64,000 nt of DNA from Actinophytocola algeriensis (lineage in GTDB: Bacteria > Actinomycetota > Actinomycetes > Mycobacteriales > Pseudonocardiaceae): the NCBI RefSeq assembly GCF_014203735.1, contig NZ_JACHJQ010000006.1:691698-755697 (forward strand), read 5' to 3'. Positions 45,038-53,308 of this stretch are shown in pieces. The notes under the pieces were generated by a model, which saw only the letters and a list, made by a program, of their open reading frames with translations, did no database searches and was not told where the DNA came from. Position 1 is the first letter of the stretch. Every line of letters begins with the position of its first letter. A program made the position numbers and the translations under genes.

Positions 45038-48000
45038 GCGGCGACGGGGTTGCCGAGCCAGCGGGTCCCCGCGGGCATCTGCTCTCCCGCCATGACGAGC
45101 GACGCGGGACCGACACACGTGTGTGCCCCGACGGTGGTTCCTGGCAGCACGATCCCGTGCGGGCCGAGCGTCGCGCCCGCCGCCAATGTCACCTGGTCCA
45201 TGCGCAGGATCCGATCATGGAACAGGTGCGTTTGTACAACACACCCCCGGTTGACGGTCGCCCCGTCACCCAGATGGACCAGGTCTGCCTCGGGCAGCCA
45301 GTACGAGTCGCACCACACGCCGCGGCCGACCCGCGCGCCCAGCGCCCGCAGCCACCACGACATCAGCGGGGTGCCGCCGACCGAACCGACGAGCCACGGC
45401 ACCGCCAGGACCTCGACGAACGTGTCCGCGAGCTCGTTGCGCCACACGAACGACGACCACAGCGGGTGGTTGCGCGCCCGGAAGCGGCCGACCAGCAGCC
45501 ACTTCGCGGCCACCGCCACCGCGCACGCGGCGAGTCCGCCACCGATGAGCAGCACGCCGCTCACCAGCAGCCCGAGCGGGAAGCCGACCTCGCCGATCGC
45601 CGCGAACACGAGCACGGCGAGCGCGACAGAGCACATCATCGGCACGACCCGGCACAGCTCGACGAGTGCGCGGGCGACCAGCAGCCGCCGCGGCGGCTCG
45701 TAGGTGCGCCCGGCGTCGCCGCGCTCGGCGACGCGCGGCAGCTTCATCGGCGGCATGCCCAGGTAGGAACTGCCGGCCTTGGCGCGTTTCGGCGCCGCGG
45801 ACAGCACCCCGACGAGACCGCGTTTGGGCACGGACCGGCCGGGTGCGGCCATGCCGGAGTTGCCGACGAACGCCCGTTTCCCGACCCGCACGGCCGCGAT
45901 CCGCAGCCAGCCGCCGCCGAGTTCGTAGGAGGCGACCATGGTGTCGTCGGCGAGGAACGCGCCGTCGCCGACGGTCGTCATCGCGGGCAGCGCCACGACG
46001 GTCGAGGCCTCGACGTGCCTGCCGACGCGCATGCCGAGCGCCCGCAGCCAGACCGGCGTGAACAGGCTGGCGTACAAGGGGAACAGGAGACTCCTGGCGG
46101 AGTCCATGAGCCGCAACGTGGTCCACGCCTGCCACGCGACCCGGCCGCGCACGGGGTGGTGCCCCTCGTGCAGGCCGATCCCGAGCAGCCGCACGGACAC
46201 CAGCGTCAGCAGCGCGTGCGTGACGAGCCACGTCACCGTCACCGCCGGCACGGCCGCGAGCGCGGCACCGAGCGTCGGGGTGCCGCCGAGGAACAGCGTG
46301 AACACCCACAGGGCGGGCAGGGCCGACACGACGGGCAGGAGTCCGAGCAGGACGGACGTGACGTCGTAGACGGCGAGCCACGTGCGGGGCCGGGCCGGGC
46401 GGGCCTTGGGCCAGCGGTGCGCGGCCTTGCCCTGCTTGGCCGCCGGCACACCGGACCAGCGCTGTCCGGTCGGGACGGACCCGACCACACCGGAGCCGGG
46501 CGCGATCTCGGCGCGCTTGCCGATGCGGGCGCCGGGGAACAGGGTGCTGCGGGCGCCGACGGTCGCGTCCGCGCCGACGCGGATCTTGCCGATGTGGACG
46601 AGGTCGCCGTCGACCCACGTGCCGGACAGGTCGACCTCGGGCTCGATCGCGGCGCCGCGGCACACCTTGAGCATGCCGGTGACCGGCGGCAACGAGTGCA
46701 GGTCGGCACCGTCGGCGACGCGGGCACCGAGCGCGCGGGCGTAGTGGGTGAGCCAGGAGCCCGCGAGGTCGGTGGCACCGGACCGTTCCGCGAGCTGCTC
46801 GGCCGCCCACAGTCGCAGGTGGACACCGCCGCCACGCGGATAGGTGCCGGGTTTGACGCCACGCAACAACATCCGCGCGCCACCGGCGGCGATCGCGAGC
46901 CGTCCCGGCGGGCTGAACAGCAGCAGCCAGCCAGCGCCGACGAGCCACCACGACGTGGTGAACGGGTAGCCGAGGAGGTTGCCGAGCGCGGCGAGCACGA
47001 CCGTCCACCGCAGACCGACGATCGTCAGCAGCGGCAGCATCGCGAGGGTCTGGATGACCGCGGCGCGCCGCGGCACCGGGGCGATCTCGCGGGTCGAGGC
47101 CTGTGGGCCTGCCAGCTCGTCGAGCCGCGCGGCCAGCGCCGCGACGGTCGGCCGGTGGTAGACGTCGCTCACCGACACCGACGGGTGGTCGGCGCGGACC
47201 AGCGAGACGAGCCGGGCGGCGGCGAGGCTGCCGCCGCCGGACGCGAAGAAGTCCGCGCCGGGTCCGGCGGGCGGCGCGCCGAGCACCTCGGCCCAGCGCT
47301 CGCCGAGCCACGCCTGGGTGCCGTGCAGTTCCCCGGCGGCCACCTCGCCGAGATCCAGCGGCCAGGGCAACGCGTTCCGGTCGACCTTGCCGGACGTGCG
47401 GGTGGGCAGCGTGCCGACGACCGCGAGCCGCGGCACGAGCGCGGCGGGCATGGCCTCCCGCAGCCGGGTCAGCGCGCTGTCGGCGTCGAAGTCCGGGGCC
47501 ACGACGACGTAGCCGACGAGCAGCTGGGTGCCGCTCGCGGTGGTGCGGACGGCCGCGGCGGCGCCGGAGACACCCGGCAGTGCCTGCAGCGCGGCGTCGA
47601 TCTCGCCCAGCTCGATGCGGCGGCCGCCGAGCTTGACCTGCTCGTCGGCGCGGCCGAGGAACAGCAGCCCTTCGGGTTCGGCACGCACGAGGTCGCCGCT
47701 GCGGTAGGCGCGGGTCCAGCCCAGCGACGGCAGCGGCGCGTACTTCTCGGCGTCCTTGGCGGGGTCGAGGTAGCGCGCGAGGCCGACACCGCCGATGACC
47801 AGCTCACCCGTGCCGCCCATGGGCACGACCTCGCCTGCCTGGTCGACGACCGCCAGCTCCCAGCCCGCGAGCGGCAGCCCGATGCGGACCGGGCCCTCGC
47901 CGGTCATCCTCGCGCCGCACGCGACGACCGTGGCCTCGGTCGGGCCGTAGGTGTTCCACACCTCGCGACCGTCCTGGGCGAGACGTGCCGCCAGGTCGGG

Positions 48001-48852
48001 CGGGCACGCCTCGCCGCCGAGGATCAGCAGCCGCACGTCCAGCAGCGCCTCGGCCGGCCACAGCGCGACGAGCGTCGGCACGGTGGAGACGACGGTGATC
48101 TCCTGCTCCACCAGCCACGGTCCGAGGTCCACCCCGGTGCGGACGAGCCAGCGCGGCGCGGGCACCAGGCACGCTCCGTTGCGCCACGCGAGCCACATCT
48201 CCTCGCAGGAGGCGTCGAACGCGACGGACAGCCCGGCGAGCACGCGGTCGTCCGGGCCGATCGGGCCGACCGAATCGGTGGCGAGGAACAGGTCGGCCTC
48301 GGCGTCGACGAACGCGGCGGCGGCGCGGTGGCTGACCGCCACGCCCTTGGGCCTGCCGGTGGAGCCGGAGGTGAAGATGATCCACGCGTCGTCGCCGAGC
48401 CCGGCCTGGCCGCGGCCCGCCGGGGTGTCGAGCACGACCAGCTCGCGGCCCTCACCCAGCACCGCGCACACGGCGGCCTCGGTGAAGACGAGGTCGGCGC
48501 GCTCGTCGGGGTCCTCGAAGTCGACGGGCACGTACGCCGCGCCCGCCGCGAGCACCGCGAGGATGGCGACGTACAGGTCGGCGGTGCCGGACGGCACCCG
48601 GATGCCGACGCGGTCACCGGCGCCGATGCCCTCGGCGGTGAGCTTCTGCCGCAGCTCGTCGACCGCGGCCAGCAGACCGGTGTAGGTGAGGACGGTCGTG
48701 CCGTCGTCGATCGCGGACGCCGCCGGGTGGCGGGCCGCGGTGTCGGCGAGCACGTCGTTCAGGGTGCGCGGTGCCGCGGCCGCGGCACCGCTGAAGAGGG
48801 CGAGCGGTGTGGTGAGGGTATCGAGCAGTGACTCGGTACAGACGGCAGTCAT
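45028..48852 (-). CDS. Pls/PosA-type single-module nonribosomal peptide synthetase (1274 aa)
   Basis: An adenylation domain (about 25-495) has IFTSGSTGRPKG (A3, 159-170), NTYGPTEATV (A5), YRSGDLV (A7) and PTRTSGKVDRNALP (A10). A carrier domain (about 510-580) has FFASGGGSLAAARL with the phosphopantetheine Ser. The C-terminal 650 residues alternate membrane helices with three left-handed beta-helix-like stretches (IGKIRVGADATVGARSTLF, VGDGAFLADDTMVAS, LGDGATVNRGCVVQTHLF). This is the architecture of epsilon-poly-lysine synthetase and relatives, which link one amino acid into short homopolymers at the membrane. There is no condensation or thioesterase domain. The amino acid used cannot be told by eye. 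An M1 aminopeptidase gene overlaps its end. Confidence 0.88.
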   Translation of the reverse strand: MTAVCTESLLDTLTTPLALFSGAAAAAPRTLNDVLADTAARHPAASAIDDGTTVLTYTGLLAAVDELRQKLTAEGIGAGDRVGIRVPSGTADLYVAILAVLAAGAAYVPVDFEDPDERADLVFTEAAVCAVLGEGRELVVLDTPAGRGQAGLGDDAWIIFTSGSTGRPKGVAVSHRAAAAFVDAEADLFLATDSVGPIGPDDRVLAGLSVAFDASCEEMWLAWRNGACLVPAPRWLVRTGVDLGPWLVEQEITVVSTVPTLVALWPAEALLDVRLLILGGEACPPDLAARLAQDGREVWNTYGPTEATVVACGARMTGEGPVRIGLPLAGWELAVVDQAGEVVPMGGTGELVIGGVGLARYLDPAKDAEKYAPLPSLGWTRAYRSGDLVRAEPEGLLFLGRADEQVKLGGRRIELGEIDAALQALPGVSGAAAAVRTTASGTQLLVGYVVVAPDFDADSALTRLREAMPAALVPRLAVVGTLPTRTSGKVDRNALPWPLDLGEVAAGELHGTQAWLGERWAEVLGAPPAGPGADFFASGGGSLAAARLVSLVRADHPSVSVSDVYHRPTVAALAARLDELAGPQASTREIAPVPRRAAVIQTLAMLPLLTIVGLRWTVVLAALGNLLGYPFTTSWWLVGAGWLLLFSPPGRLAIAAGGARMLLRGVKPGTYPRGGGVHLRLWAAEQLAERSGATDLAGSWLTHYARALGARVADGADLHSLPPVTGMLKVCRGAAIEPEVDLSGTWVDGDLVHIGKIRVGADATVGARSTLFPGARIGKRAEIAPGSGVVGSVPTGQRWSGVPAAKQGKAAHRWPKARPARPRTWLAVYDVTSVLLGLLPVVSALPALWVFTLFLGGTPTLGAALAAVPAVTVTWLVTHALLTLVSVRLLGIGLHEGHHPVRGRVAWQAWTTLRLMDSARSLLFPLYASLFTPVWLRALGMRVGRHVEASTVVALPAMTTVGDGAFLADDTMVASYELGGGWLRIAAVRVGKRAFVGNSGMAAPGRSVPKRGLVGVLSAAPKRAKAGSSYLGMPPMKLPRVAERGDAGRTYEPPRRLLVARALVELCRVVPMMCSVALAVLVFAAIGEVGFPLGLLVSGVLLIGGGLAACAVAVAAKWLLVGRFRARNHPLWSSFVWRNELADTFVEVLAVPWLVGSVGGTPLMSWWLRALGARVGRGVWCDSYWLPEADLVHLGDGATVNRGCVVQTHLFHDRILRMDQVTLAAGATLGPHGIVLPGTTVGAHTCVGPASLVMAGEQMPAGTRWLGNPVAAWR

Positions 48853-49037
48853 CGATCACCGGCCGGACGCAGGCGCAACGGGTCCTCCGCAGTCAGTGCT
48901 GCGTCCGACGGTGTACGGGGCAGCAGACCCGGCTGGCGAACAGACGGGCGACCCGCGACTTTACCTCGGGATCACGCTGAGTACCCAATCGCGCTACTCG
49001 ACCGTGCGAGAGGTCACAGAGGGTTAGAACGGGCCTG

Positions 49038-49316
49038 CTAGTCCTTGGCCGCCCGTGCCGCGATCCGGGCGCGGACTTCCGGCCTGCGCAGCGGCGGCAC
49101 GGTCGTCGGCGGCCGCTTGCGCGGCGGCAGCTCGGCCAGCAGGCGGTTGGTGGTCGCGGAGATCTCGGCCACGGCCTGCTCGATCGCGGCGCGGGTGCTG
49201 TCGGTGACGGTGGCGACGCCTGACACCTTGCGGACGAACTGCAGCGCCGCCGCCGTGATCTCCTCATCGGTGGCGGCTGGCTCGAGCCCGCGGAGCGGGG
49301 TGATGTTGCGGCACAT
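49038..49316 (-). CDS. DUF2277 protein (92 aa)
   Basis: It begins MCRNITPLRGLEPAATDEEI, the invariant start of the DUF2277 family, followed by a helical region and a basic, proline-rich tail (LPPRKRPPTTVPPLRRPEVR). Family function is unknown. It is on the same strand as the Pls/PosA-type gene, 185 bases upstream, and may have its own promoter. Confidence 0.88.
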   Translation of the reverse strand: MCRNITPLRGLEPAATDEEITAAALQFVRKVSGVATVTDSTRAAIEQAVAEISATTNRLLAELPPRKRPPTTVPPLRRPEVRARIAARAAKD

Positions 49317-49482
49317 GCGCCCGACTCTAACCCCTCGACCTAGAGGCGACAGAAAGTCGCGAACTCTCTCGAATAGCCGAAAACTTCTACCGATTCGGCC
49401 GATTGCCCGGTCGCCGAAAAGGCCCCCACGCTGATCATGTCCGGCCTCCCGGACGTCCCCCTGCTACGTGTGGAGGCAGACC

Positions 49483-50292
49483 ATGCGATCCGGCACACGA
49501 CTGGCGTTGGCGACCGCCATCGCCACCCTGCTCACCCTCATCGGAGTCGGCGGCCAGGCTGGGGCAGCACCCGGCCCGTACACCGCGCTCGGCGACTCGT
49601 ACTCCTCCGGCGTCGGCACCCGCACCTACTACTCGGACAGCGGCTCCTGCTACCGCGGGCCGAAGGCGTACCCGGTGCAGGTGGCCGCGCGGCTCGGCGC
49701 GCCGCTGACGTTCGCCGCGTGCTCCGGGGCGCGGGTCCCGGACGTGCTCAACCAGCTCGGCAGCCTCACCACGAGCACCGCGCTGGTGACCGTGTCGGTC
49801 GGCGGCAACGACGCCGGGTTCGCCGACGTGATCACCCAGTGCGCCCTGCCGTGGCCGTGGACCTGCACCACCGACATCACAGGCGCTAACAACTACATCC
49901 GCAACACACTGCCCGGCGCACTGAACAACCTGTACAACCAGATCCGCACGCGGGCACCGAACGCGCGGGTGGTCGTGGTCGGCTACCCGCGGCTGTTCAA
50001 CGGCGAGGAGTGCAACGTCGGCGCGCGGATCAGCCCGTCGGAACAGTCCGCGCTGAACGCCACCGCCGACCTGCTCGCGACGACCATCGCGGGCCGGGCC
50101 GCCGCGTACGGGTTCCGGTTCGTCGACGTGCGCCCGGCGTTCACCGGGCACGCGGTGTGCGACGACGCCGAGTGGCTCAACGGGCTCTCGAACCCGGTGC
50201 TGGAGTCCTATCACCCGAATGCCGCCGGACACACGTCCGGCTACACCCCGCTCGTCGCGAATGCACTCAGCGCAGCCGTGACAAAGGTCTGA
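49483..50292 (+). CDS. Secreted SGNH/GDSL hydrolase (lipase/esterase)
   Basis: 269 residues with a signal peptide (cleavage near GGQAGAAPGP). Block I is ALGDSYSSGVG with the nucleophile Ser, block III is SVGGNDAGF, and block V is ESYHPNAAGH with the catalytic Asp/His region, as in Streptomyces GDSL lipases and SsEst-type esterases. Six cysteines (Cys in SGSCYRG, AACSG, TQCA, WTCT, EECN, AVCDD) suggest three disulfides. GGAGG sits nine bases before the ATG at 49483, deciding it over an upstream ATG. A hairpin terminator follows. Confidence 0.9.
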   Translation: MRSGTRLALATAIATLLTLIGVGGQAGAAPGPYTALGDSYSSGVGTRTYYSDSGSCYRGPKAYPVQVAARLGAPLTFAACSGARVPDVLNQLGSLTTSTALVTVSVGGNDAGFADVITQCALPWPWTCTTDITGANNYIRNTLPGALNNLYNQIRTRAPNARVVVVGYPRLFNGEECNVGARISPSEQSALNATADLLATTIAGRAAAYGFRFVDVRPAFTGHAVCDDAEWLNGLSNPVLESYHPNAAGHTSGYTPLVANALSAAVTKV

Positions 50293-50312
50293 ACCAGCCA
50301 GGAGACCAACCG

Positions 50313-50346
50313 TCTGGTGCGGATGCCGTAGTGCATCTGCACCAGA
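50313..50346 (+). terminator. Hairpin terminator after the SGNH hydrolase gene
   Basis: TCTGGTGCGGATGC (50313-50326) pairs with GCATCTGCACCAGA (50333-50346) with one mismatch and a six-base loop, 20 bases after the stop codon. The rest of the 282-bp gap to ramR is less GC-rich than its surroundings and shows no gene; it should hold the ramR promoter. Confidence 0.7.
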
Positions 50347-50574
50347 TGGGCGCTTGTGTGAAAATCCCCCGACTGGGTCTTCGCTACCCCGTCCGAGAAT
50401 TACGGAACCTATTTTCTGTAGCATTCTCGCGCCGTATCCAGTTCATTGTTTCCCTCGTTGCTCCATGTGAAGGACGATCTGTAACAAGAATTCGGTCAGC
50501 CGTGACCTTCTCTGTGGGACGGCGATCGGATAGGGGTCGCCGCACCAGGCTGATTACCGTCCCCAGGAGGAGGC

Positions 50575-51228
50575 ATGGCGCGTCGCAGTTCCGGCGACTC
50601 GGAGGCACAGGATGAGGGAAGATCCATCCGGGTCCTGCTTGCGGAAGACATGGATCTTCTCCGCACGGCCTTGGTGAGCTTGTTGTCGGTGGAGGAGGAC
50701 ATAGAGGTCATCGCCGATCTGAAATGCAACGAGAGGGCGGTGTCGGTGGCGGTCCGGTTGCGACCGGATGTCGCGGTGGTCTCCGCCGACCTGCCGGAGA
50801 ACAAGGGTTTGACGACTGTCCACGAGCTGCGCAAGCGGCTGCCGGAGTGCCAGATCGTGGCCCTGACGGTGAAGCGGCCGGTTGGTTTGCTGAAACGACT
50901 GCTCGCGGCCGATGTGTCCGGTCTGATCGACAAGAACGCACCGGCGGCGCGGTTGCTGCACGCGATCCGCGGCGTCGCGCAGGGCGGGACCGTGATCGAC
51001 GCGAACCTGGTGATCGCCGCGCTGTCCGCCGGCCGGAACCCGTTCACCCCGAGGGAGCTGTCGGTGCTGCAGCTGGCGGCCGAGGGCGCGAGCGGTCCCG
51101 AGATCGCGAAGCAGCTGTCGCTGTCGCCGGGGACGGTGCGCAACTACCTGTCGAACGCGATGAACAAGACCGGGGCCCGGACCCGGATCGACGCGATCCG
51201 CATCGCGACCGAGTCAGGCTGGCTGTGA
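50575..51228 (+). CDS. ramR: RamR-like atypical NarL/LuxR-family response regulator
   Basis: 217 residues: a receiver domain (about 18-135) and a LuxR-type helix-turn-helix (about 150-215, FTPRELSVLQLAAEGASGPEIAKQL and LSLSPGTVRNYLSNAMNKTGA). The acidic pair (Glu 24, Asp 25) and the switch Lys (LIDKNAP) are present. At the phosphoacceptor position the sequence reads VVSADLP, so by my alignment Ser 70 replaces Asp, with an Asp two residues later. Known RamR/AmfR proteins are orphan regulators without an obvious kinase, and none is encoded here. It converges on ramB (15-base overlap). AGGAGGAGG precedes the start. It should activate ramC-S-A-B. Confidence 0.85.
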   Translation: MARRSSGDSEAQDEGRSIRVLLAEDMDLLRTALVSLLSVEEDIEVIADLKCNERAVSVAVRLRPDVAVVSADLPENKGLTTVHELRKRLPECQIVALTVKRPVGLLKRLLAADVSGLIDKNAPAARLLHAIRGVAQGGTVIDANLVIAALSAGRNPFTPRELSVLQLAAEGASGPEIAKQLSLSPGTVRNYLSNAMNKTGARTRIDAIRIATESGWL

Positions 51229-52917
51229 CGCCTTCCGCGTGTCACGGCCCGCTTCCCAGTGACCGAGGAGGTCCCGGTAGAGCGGCGAGGTGCGGCGCAG
51301 GGTGGTGTGGTCACCGATGGCCGCACCGGCTCCGTCGAGCACGAGCACCCGGTCGGCCCGGAGGGCGGAACTGATGCGGTGCGCGATCACGATCAATGTG
51401 CCGCGGTCGGCGAAGGCGTCCTCGGCCCGCCGCTCGGCCACCGGATCGAGGTGGCAGGTGGCCTCGTCGAGGACGACCAGGGGTGCGGGTGACAGGTAGG
51501 CCCGCACGAGTGCGACGAGCTGTCGTTCCCCGGCGGACATGTCCCCTGGCCGCAGTTCGGTGTCGTAGTCACCGAGGTCGGCGCCGACCGCCGAGGCGGC
51601 GGCGTCCAGGTCCGCGGTCGTGGCGTCCGGGTTGAGGTAGGTGAGGTTCTCCCGCAGGGTGCCGGTGAAGACGTAGGCCTCCTGCGGGATCAGCACCCGC
51701 ACGTGTTCTGGACGTGCCAGGTCGGCGGCGGGCACCCCACCGAGGGTGACCTCGCCCCGGTCCGGCCGCAGCAACCCGCACAGCAGGCTGACCACCGTGG
51801 ATTTCCCGATACCGCTGGGCCCGACGACGGCGAGGTGCTCACCGTGCGCGACGGTGAGATCGAGGCGGTCGATGACGGGCTCGGCGTGCGGCCCGTAGGC
51901 GAAGGTGACGTTGTCGAGGCGGACGGCGTGCCCGTCACCCGTCTCGTCCCGCCGTGGCCCGGCGACGACGTCCGTGGCGGCGAGTACCCGCCCGAGGGTG
52001 ATGACGAACCGCAACCCGCTTCCCCCGACCCCGGCGACGAAGTTCTGCAGTGCGGGCTGGAGTCCGAAGAGCACGTAGGTGGCGCCACCCATGAGCGCAC
52101 CGGCGGTGAGCCCGTTGCCGACGAGCCAGGGCCCGGCGAAGAGCAGGACCAGCAGGGGGAGCCAGCCGCCGATGGCGAAACAGGCGGTCCGCAGGGCGGC
52201 GACCTTGGCGAGTGCCCGCTCGGCGGCGGCCTGCTCGGCGATGGGCACGGCGACGAGCGCACGGGCCTTGTCTTCGGTACCGCATGCGGAGACGTCGCGC
52301 ACCCCGGAGAACACCCGGTCGGCGGCGTCGCTGAGCCGCTCGTCGGCGAGCACGGAAGCCCGCTGCCGCGCGGCGGCGACCCCGAGCACGGCCAGGAAGG
52401 CGAGGAGCCCGAGCAGGAACGGCGGCAAGATCAGCAGGGCGATGACGGGCGCTACGGAGAGCGACCCGGCGACCACCCCGGCAACGGTGACGACGAACCC
52501 CCGGACGACGATGACCAGCCCGGCGTAGGTGTCCCGGACTATCTCGACCTGACGGGTGAGCCGGGCGAGCGCGCCGTGGTCTGGTCGTCCGTCGGCGCCG
52601 TTGCGCAACGCGCCACCGACGACCCGCCGGACGAGCGTGTCCCGGAAGGGTTCCGCGAGGTCCCCGAGCCGCCGGAACACCATGCGCGTCCCGACCGCTC
52701 CGACGAGCGAGACGACGACGAGGGACGCGAGCCACAGCAGTCCGACGTCGGTCCGCCCGGCGAGGAACCCGCGGTCGACGGCGTTGGCGACGGCGACTCC
52801 GGACACGGCGGCGGGCAGTGCTTCCGGCAGGGACCAGAGCAGGAGAGCGGTGGTAGGCCGCGCGGAAAGCGACCCGACGGCGTAACGAAGTTCCCGTTTC
52901 ACGTCAACACCCGCCAC
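51214..52917 (-). CDS. ramB: ABC transporter (fused permease-ATPase), RamB-like
   Basis: 567 residues: six membrane helices (about 20-300) and an ATPase with Walker A GPSGIGKST, signature MSAGERQLVALVRA (Ala for the usual Gly), Walker B LVVLDEATCHLD and H-loop IAHR. It is the second half-transporter of the ram locus and should pair with the RamA-like protein upstream to export the SapB-like peptide. GTG at 52917 lies inside the end of a possible small gene; a GTG at 52902 is also possible. The nearest damage-promoter-like box (copy 1) has its -10 about 54 bases before this start. Confidence 0.87.
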   Translation of the reverse strand: MAGVDVKRELRYAVGSLSARPTTALLLWSLPEALPAAVSGVAVANAVDRGFLAGRTDVGLLWLASLVVVSLVGAVGTRMVFRRLGDLAEPFRDTLVRRVVGGALRNGADGRPDHGALARLTRQVEIVRDTYAGLVIVVRGFVVTVAGVVAGSLSVAPVIALLILPPFLLGLLAFLAVLGVAAARQRASVLADERLSDAADRVFSGVRDVSACGTEDKARALVAVPIAEQAAAERALAKVAALRTACFAIGGWLPLLVLLFAGPWLVGNGLTAGALMGGATYVLFGLQPALQNFVAGVGGSGLRFVITLGRVLAATDVVAGPRRDETGDGHAVRLDNVTFAYGPHAEPVIDRLDLTVAHGEHLAVVGPSGIGKSTVVSLLCGLLRPDRGEVTLGGVPAADLARPEHVRVLIPQEAYVFTGTLRENLTYLNPDATTADLDAAASAVGADLGDYDTELRPGDMSAGERQLVALVRAYLSPAPLVVLDEATCHLDPVAERRAEDAFADRGTLIVIAHRISSALRADRVLVLDGAGAAIGDHTTLRRTSPLYRDLLGHWEAGRDTRKASQPA

Positions 52918-53308
52918 CCACGAACCCGGACGAGTGTCCCATCCGTGCGGCGGACGGGCCCCCGGTTTTCACACTATCAACGGCCACCGACAGATTGGGC
53001 CGCCGCAATGCCCCTAAAGGACCGTTGAACATCTCGACGTTGCCCCCATGGACACCCTCACCCGCCGCAATATCACAAGCTCTCCGGAAATTCCCCAACC
53101 CCGCCGACAGGAAACCGAGCGAATGTCCCATTGGCACGCTCGGGGGCCCCCCGATAGCAACGCTATCAACGGCCACCGACAAAACCGGGCCGCGCGAACC
53201 AGTTGTCCACAGCCCAGCGATCACCAGGCCGGGCGAACGGTCCATTCGCGCGCCCGGTGGCCCCCCGGTTTTCACGTTATCGGTGTCCACCGACAACCCG
53301 CGGCTCAT
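52904..53308 (-). CDS. Possible 134-aa protein with three internal repeats between ramA and ramB (doubtful gene)
   Basis: The frame starts with ATG at 53308, overlapping the ramA stop as ATGA, and runs into the ramB start. This is the arrangement of a coupled operon gene. Its product has three copies of a segment of about 25 residues (LSVDTDNVKTGGPPGAR, LSVAVDSVAIGGPPSV, LSVAVDSVKTGGPSAAR, each followed by M-x-x-S-x-G-hydrophobic). The repeats coincide with DNA boxes that match a promoter consensus. The coding appearance may therefore be a by-product of repeated regulatory DNA. No family recognised. Confidence 0.3.
   Translation of the reverse strand: MSRGLSVDTDNVKTGGPPGARMDRSPGLVIAGLWTTGSRGPVLSVAVDSVAIGGPPSVPMGHSLGFLSAGLGNFRRACDIAAGEGVHGGNVEMFNGPLGALRRPNLSVAVDSVKTGGPSAARMGHSSGFVGGGC
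52925..52993 (-). repeat. Damage-promoter-like repeat, copy 1 (upstream of ramB)
   Basis: On the minus strand TGTCGGTG (52992-52985), eight bases, TAGTGT (52976-52971), followed by GAAAACCGGGGG and a degenerate tail. The core matches TGTCRGTG-N8-TAnnnT exactly. It lies closest to the ramB start and could serve it. Confidence 0.7.
53115..53190 (-). repeat. Damage-promoter-like repeat, copy 2
   Basis: On the minus strand TTGTCGGTG (TGTCGGTG at 53181-53174), eight bases identical to copy 1 (GCCGTTGA), and TAGCGT (53165-53160), then a GC-rich tail resembling copies 1 and 3. Confidence 0.7.
53229..53303 (-). repeat. Damage-promoter-like repeat, copy 3 (at the end of ramA)
   Basis: On the minus strand TTGTCGGTG (TGTCGGTG at 53295-53288), eight bases, TAACGT (53279-53274), then GAAAACCGGGGGGCC as in copy 1. 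Its upstream edge reaches the ramA stop codon. Confidence 0.7.

Noticed and set aside
49190-49220. TGTCGGTG inside the DUF2277 gene, similar to the damage-promoter boxes
   Set aside because: No TAnnnT at the required eight-base distance and it lies within coding sequence. A similar TGTCGGTGG inside ramR (about 50736) fails for the same reason.
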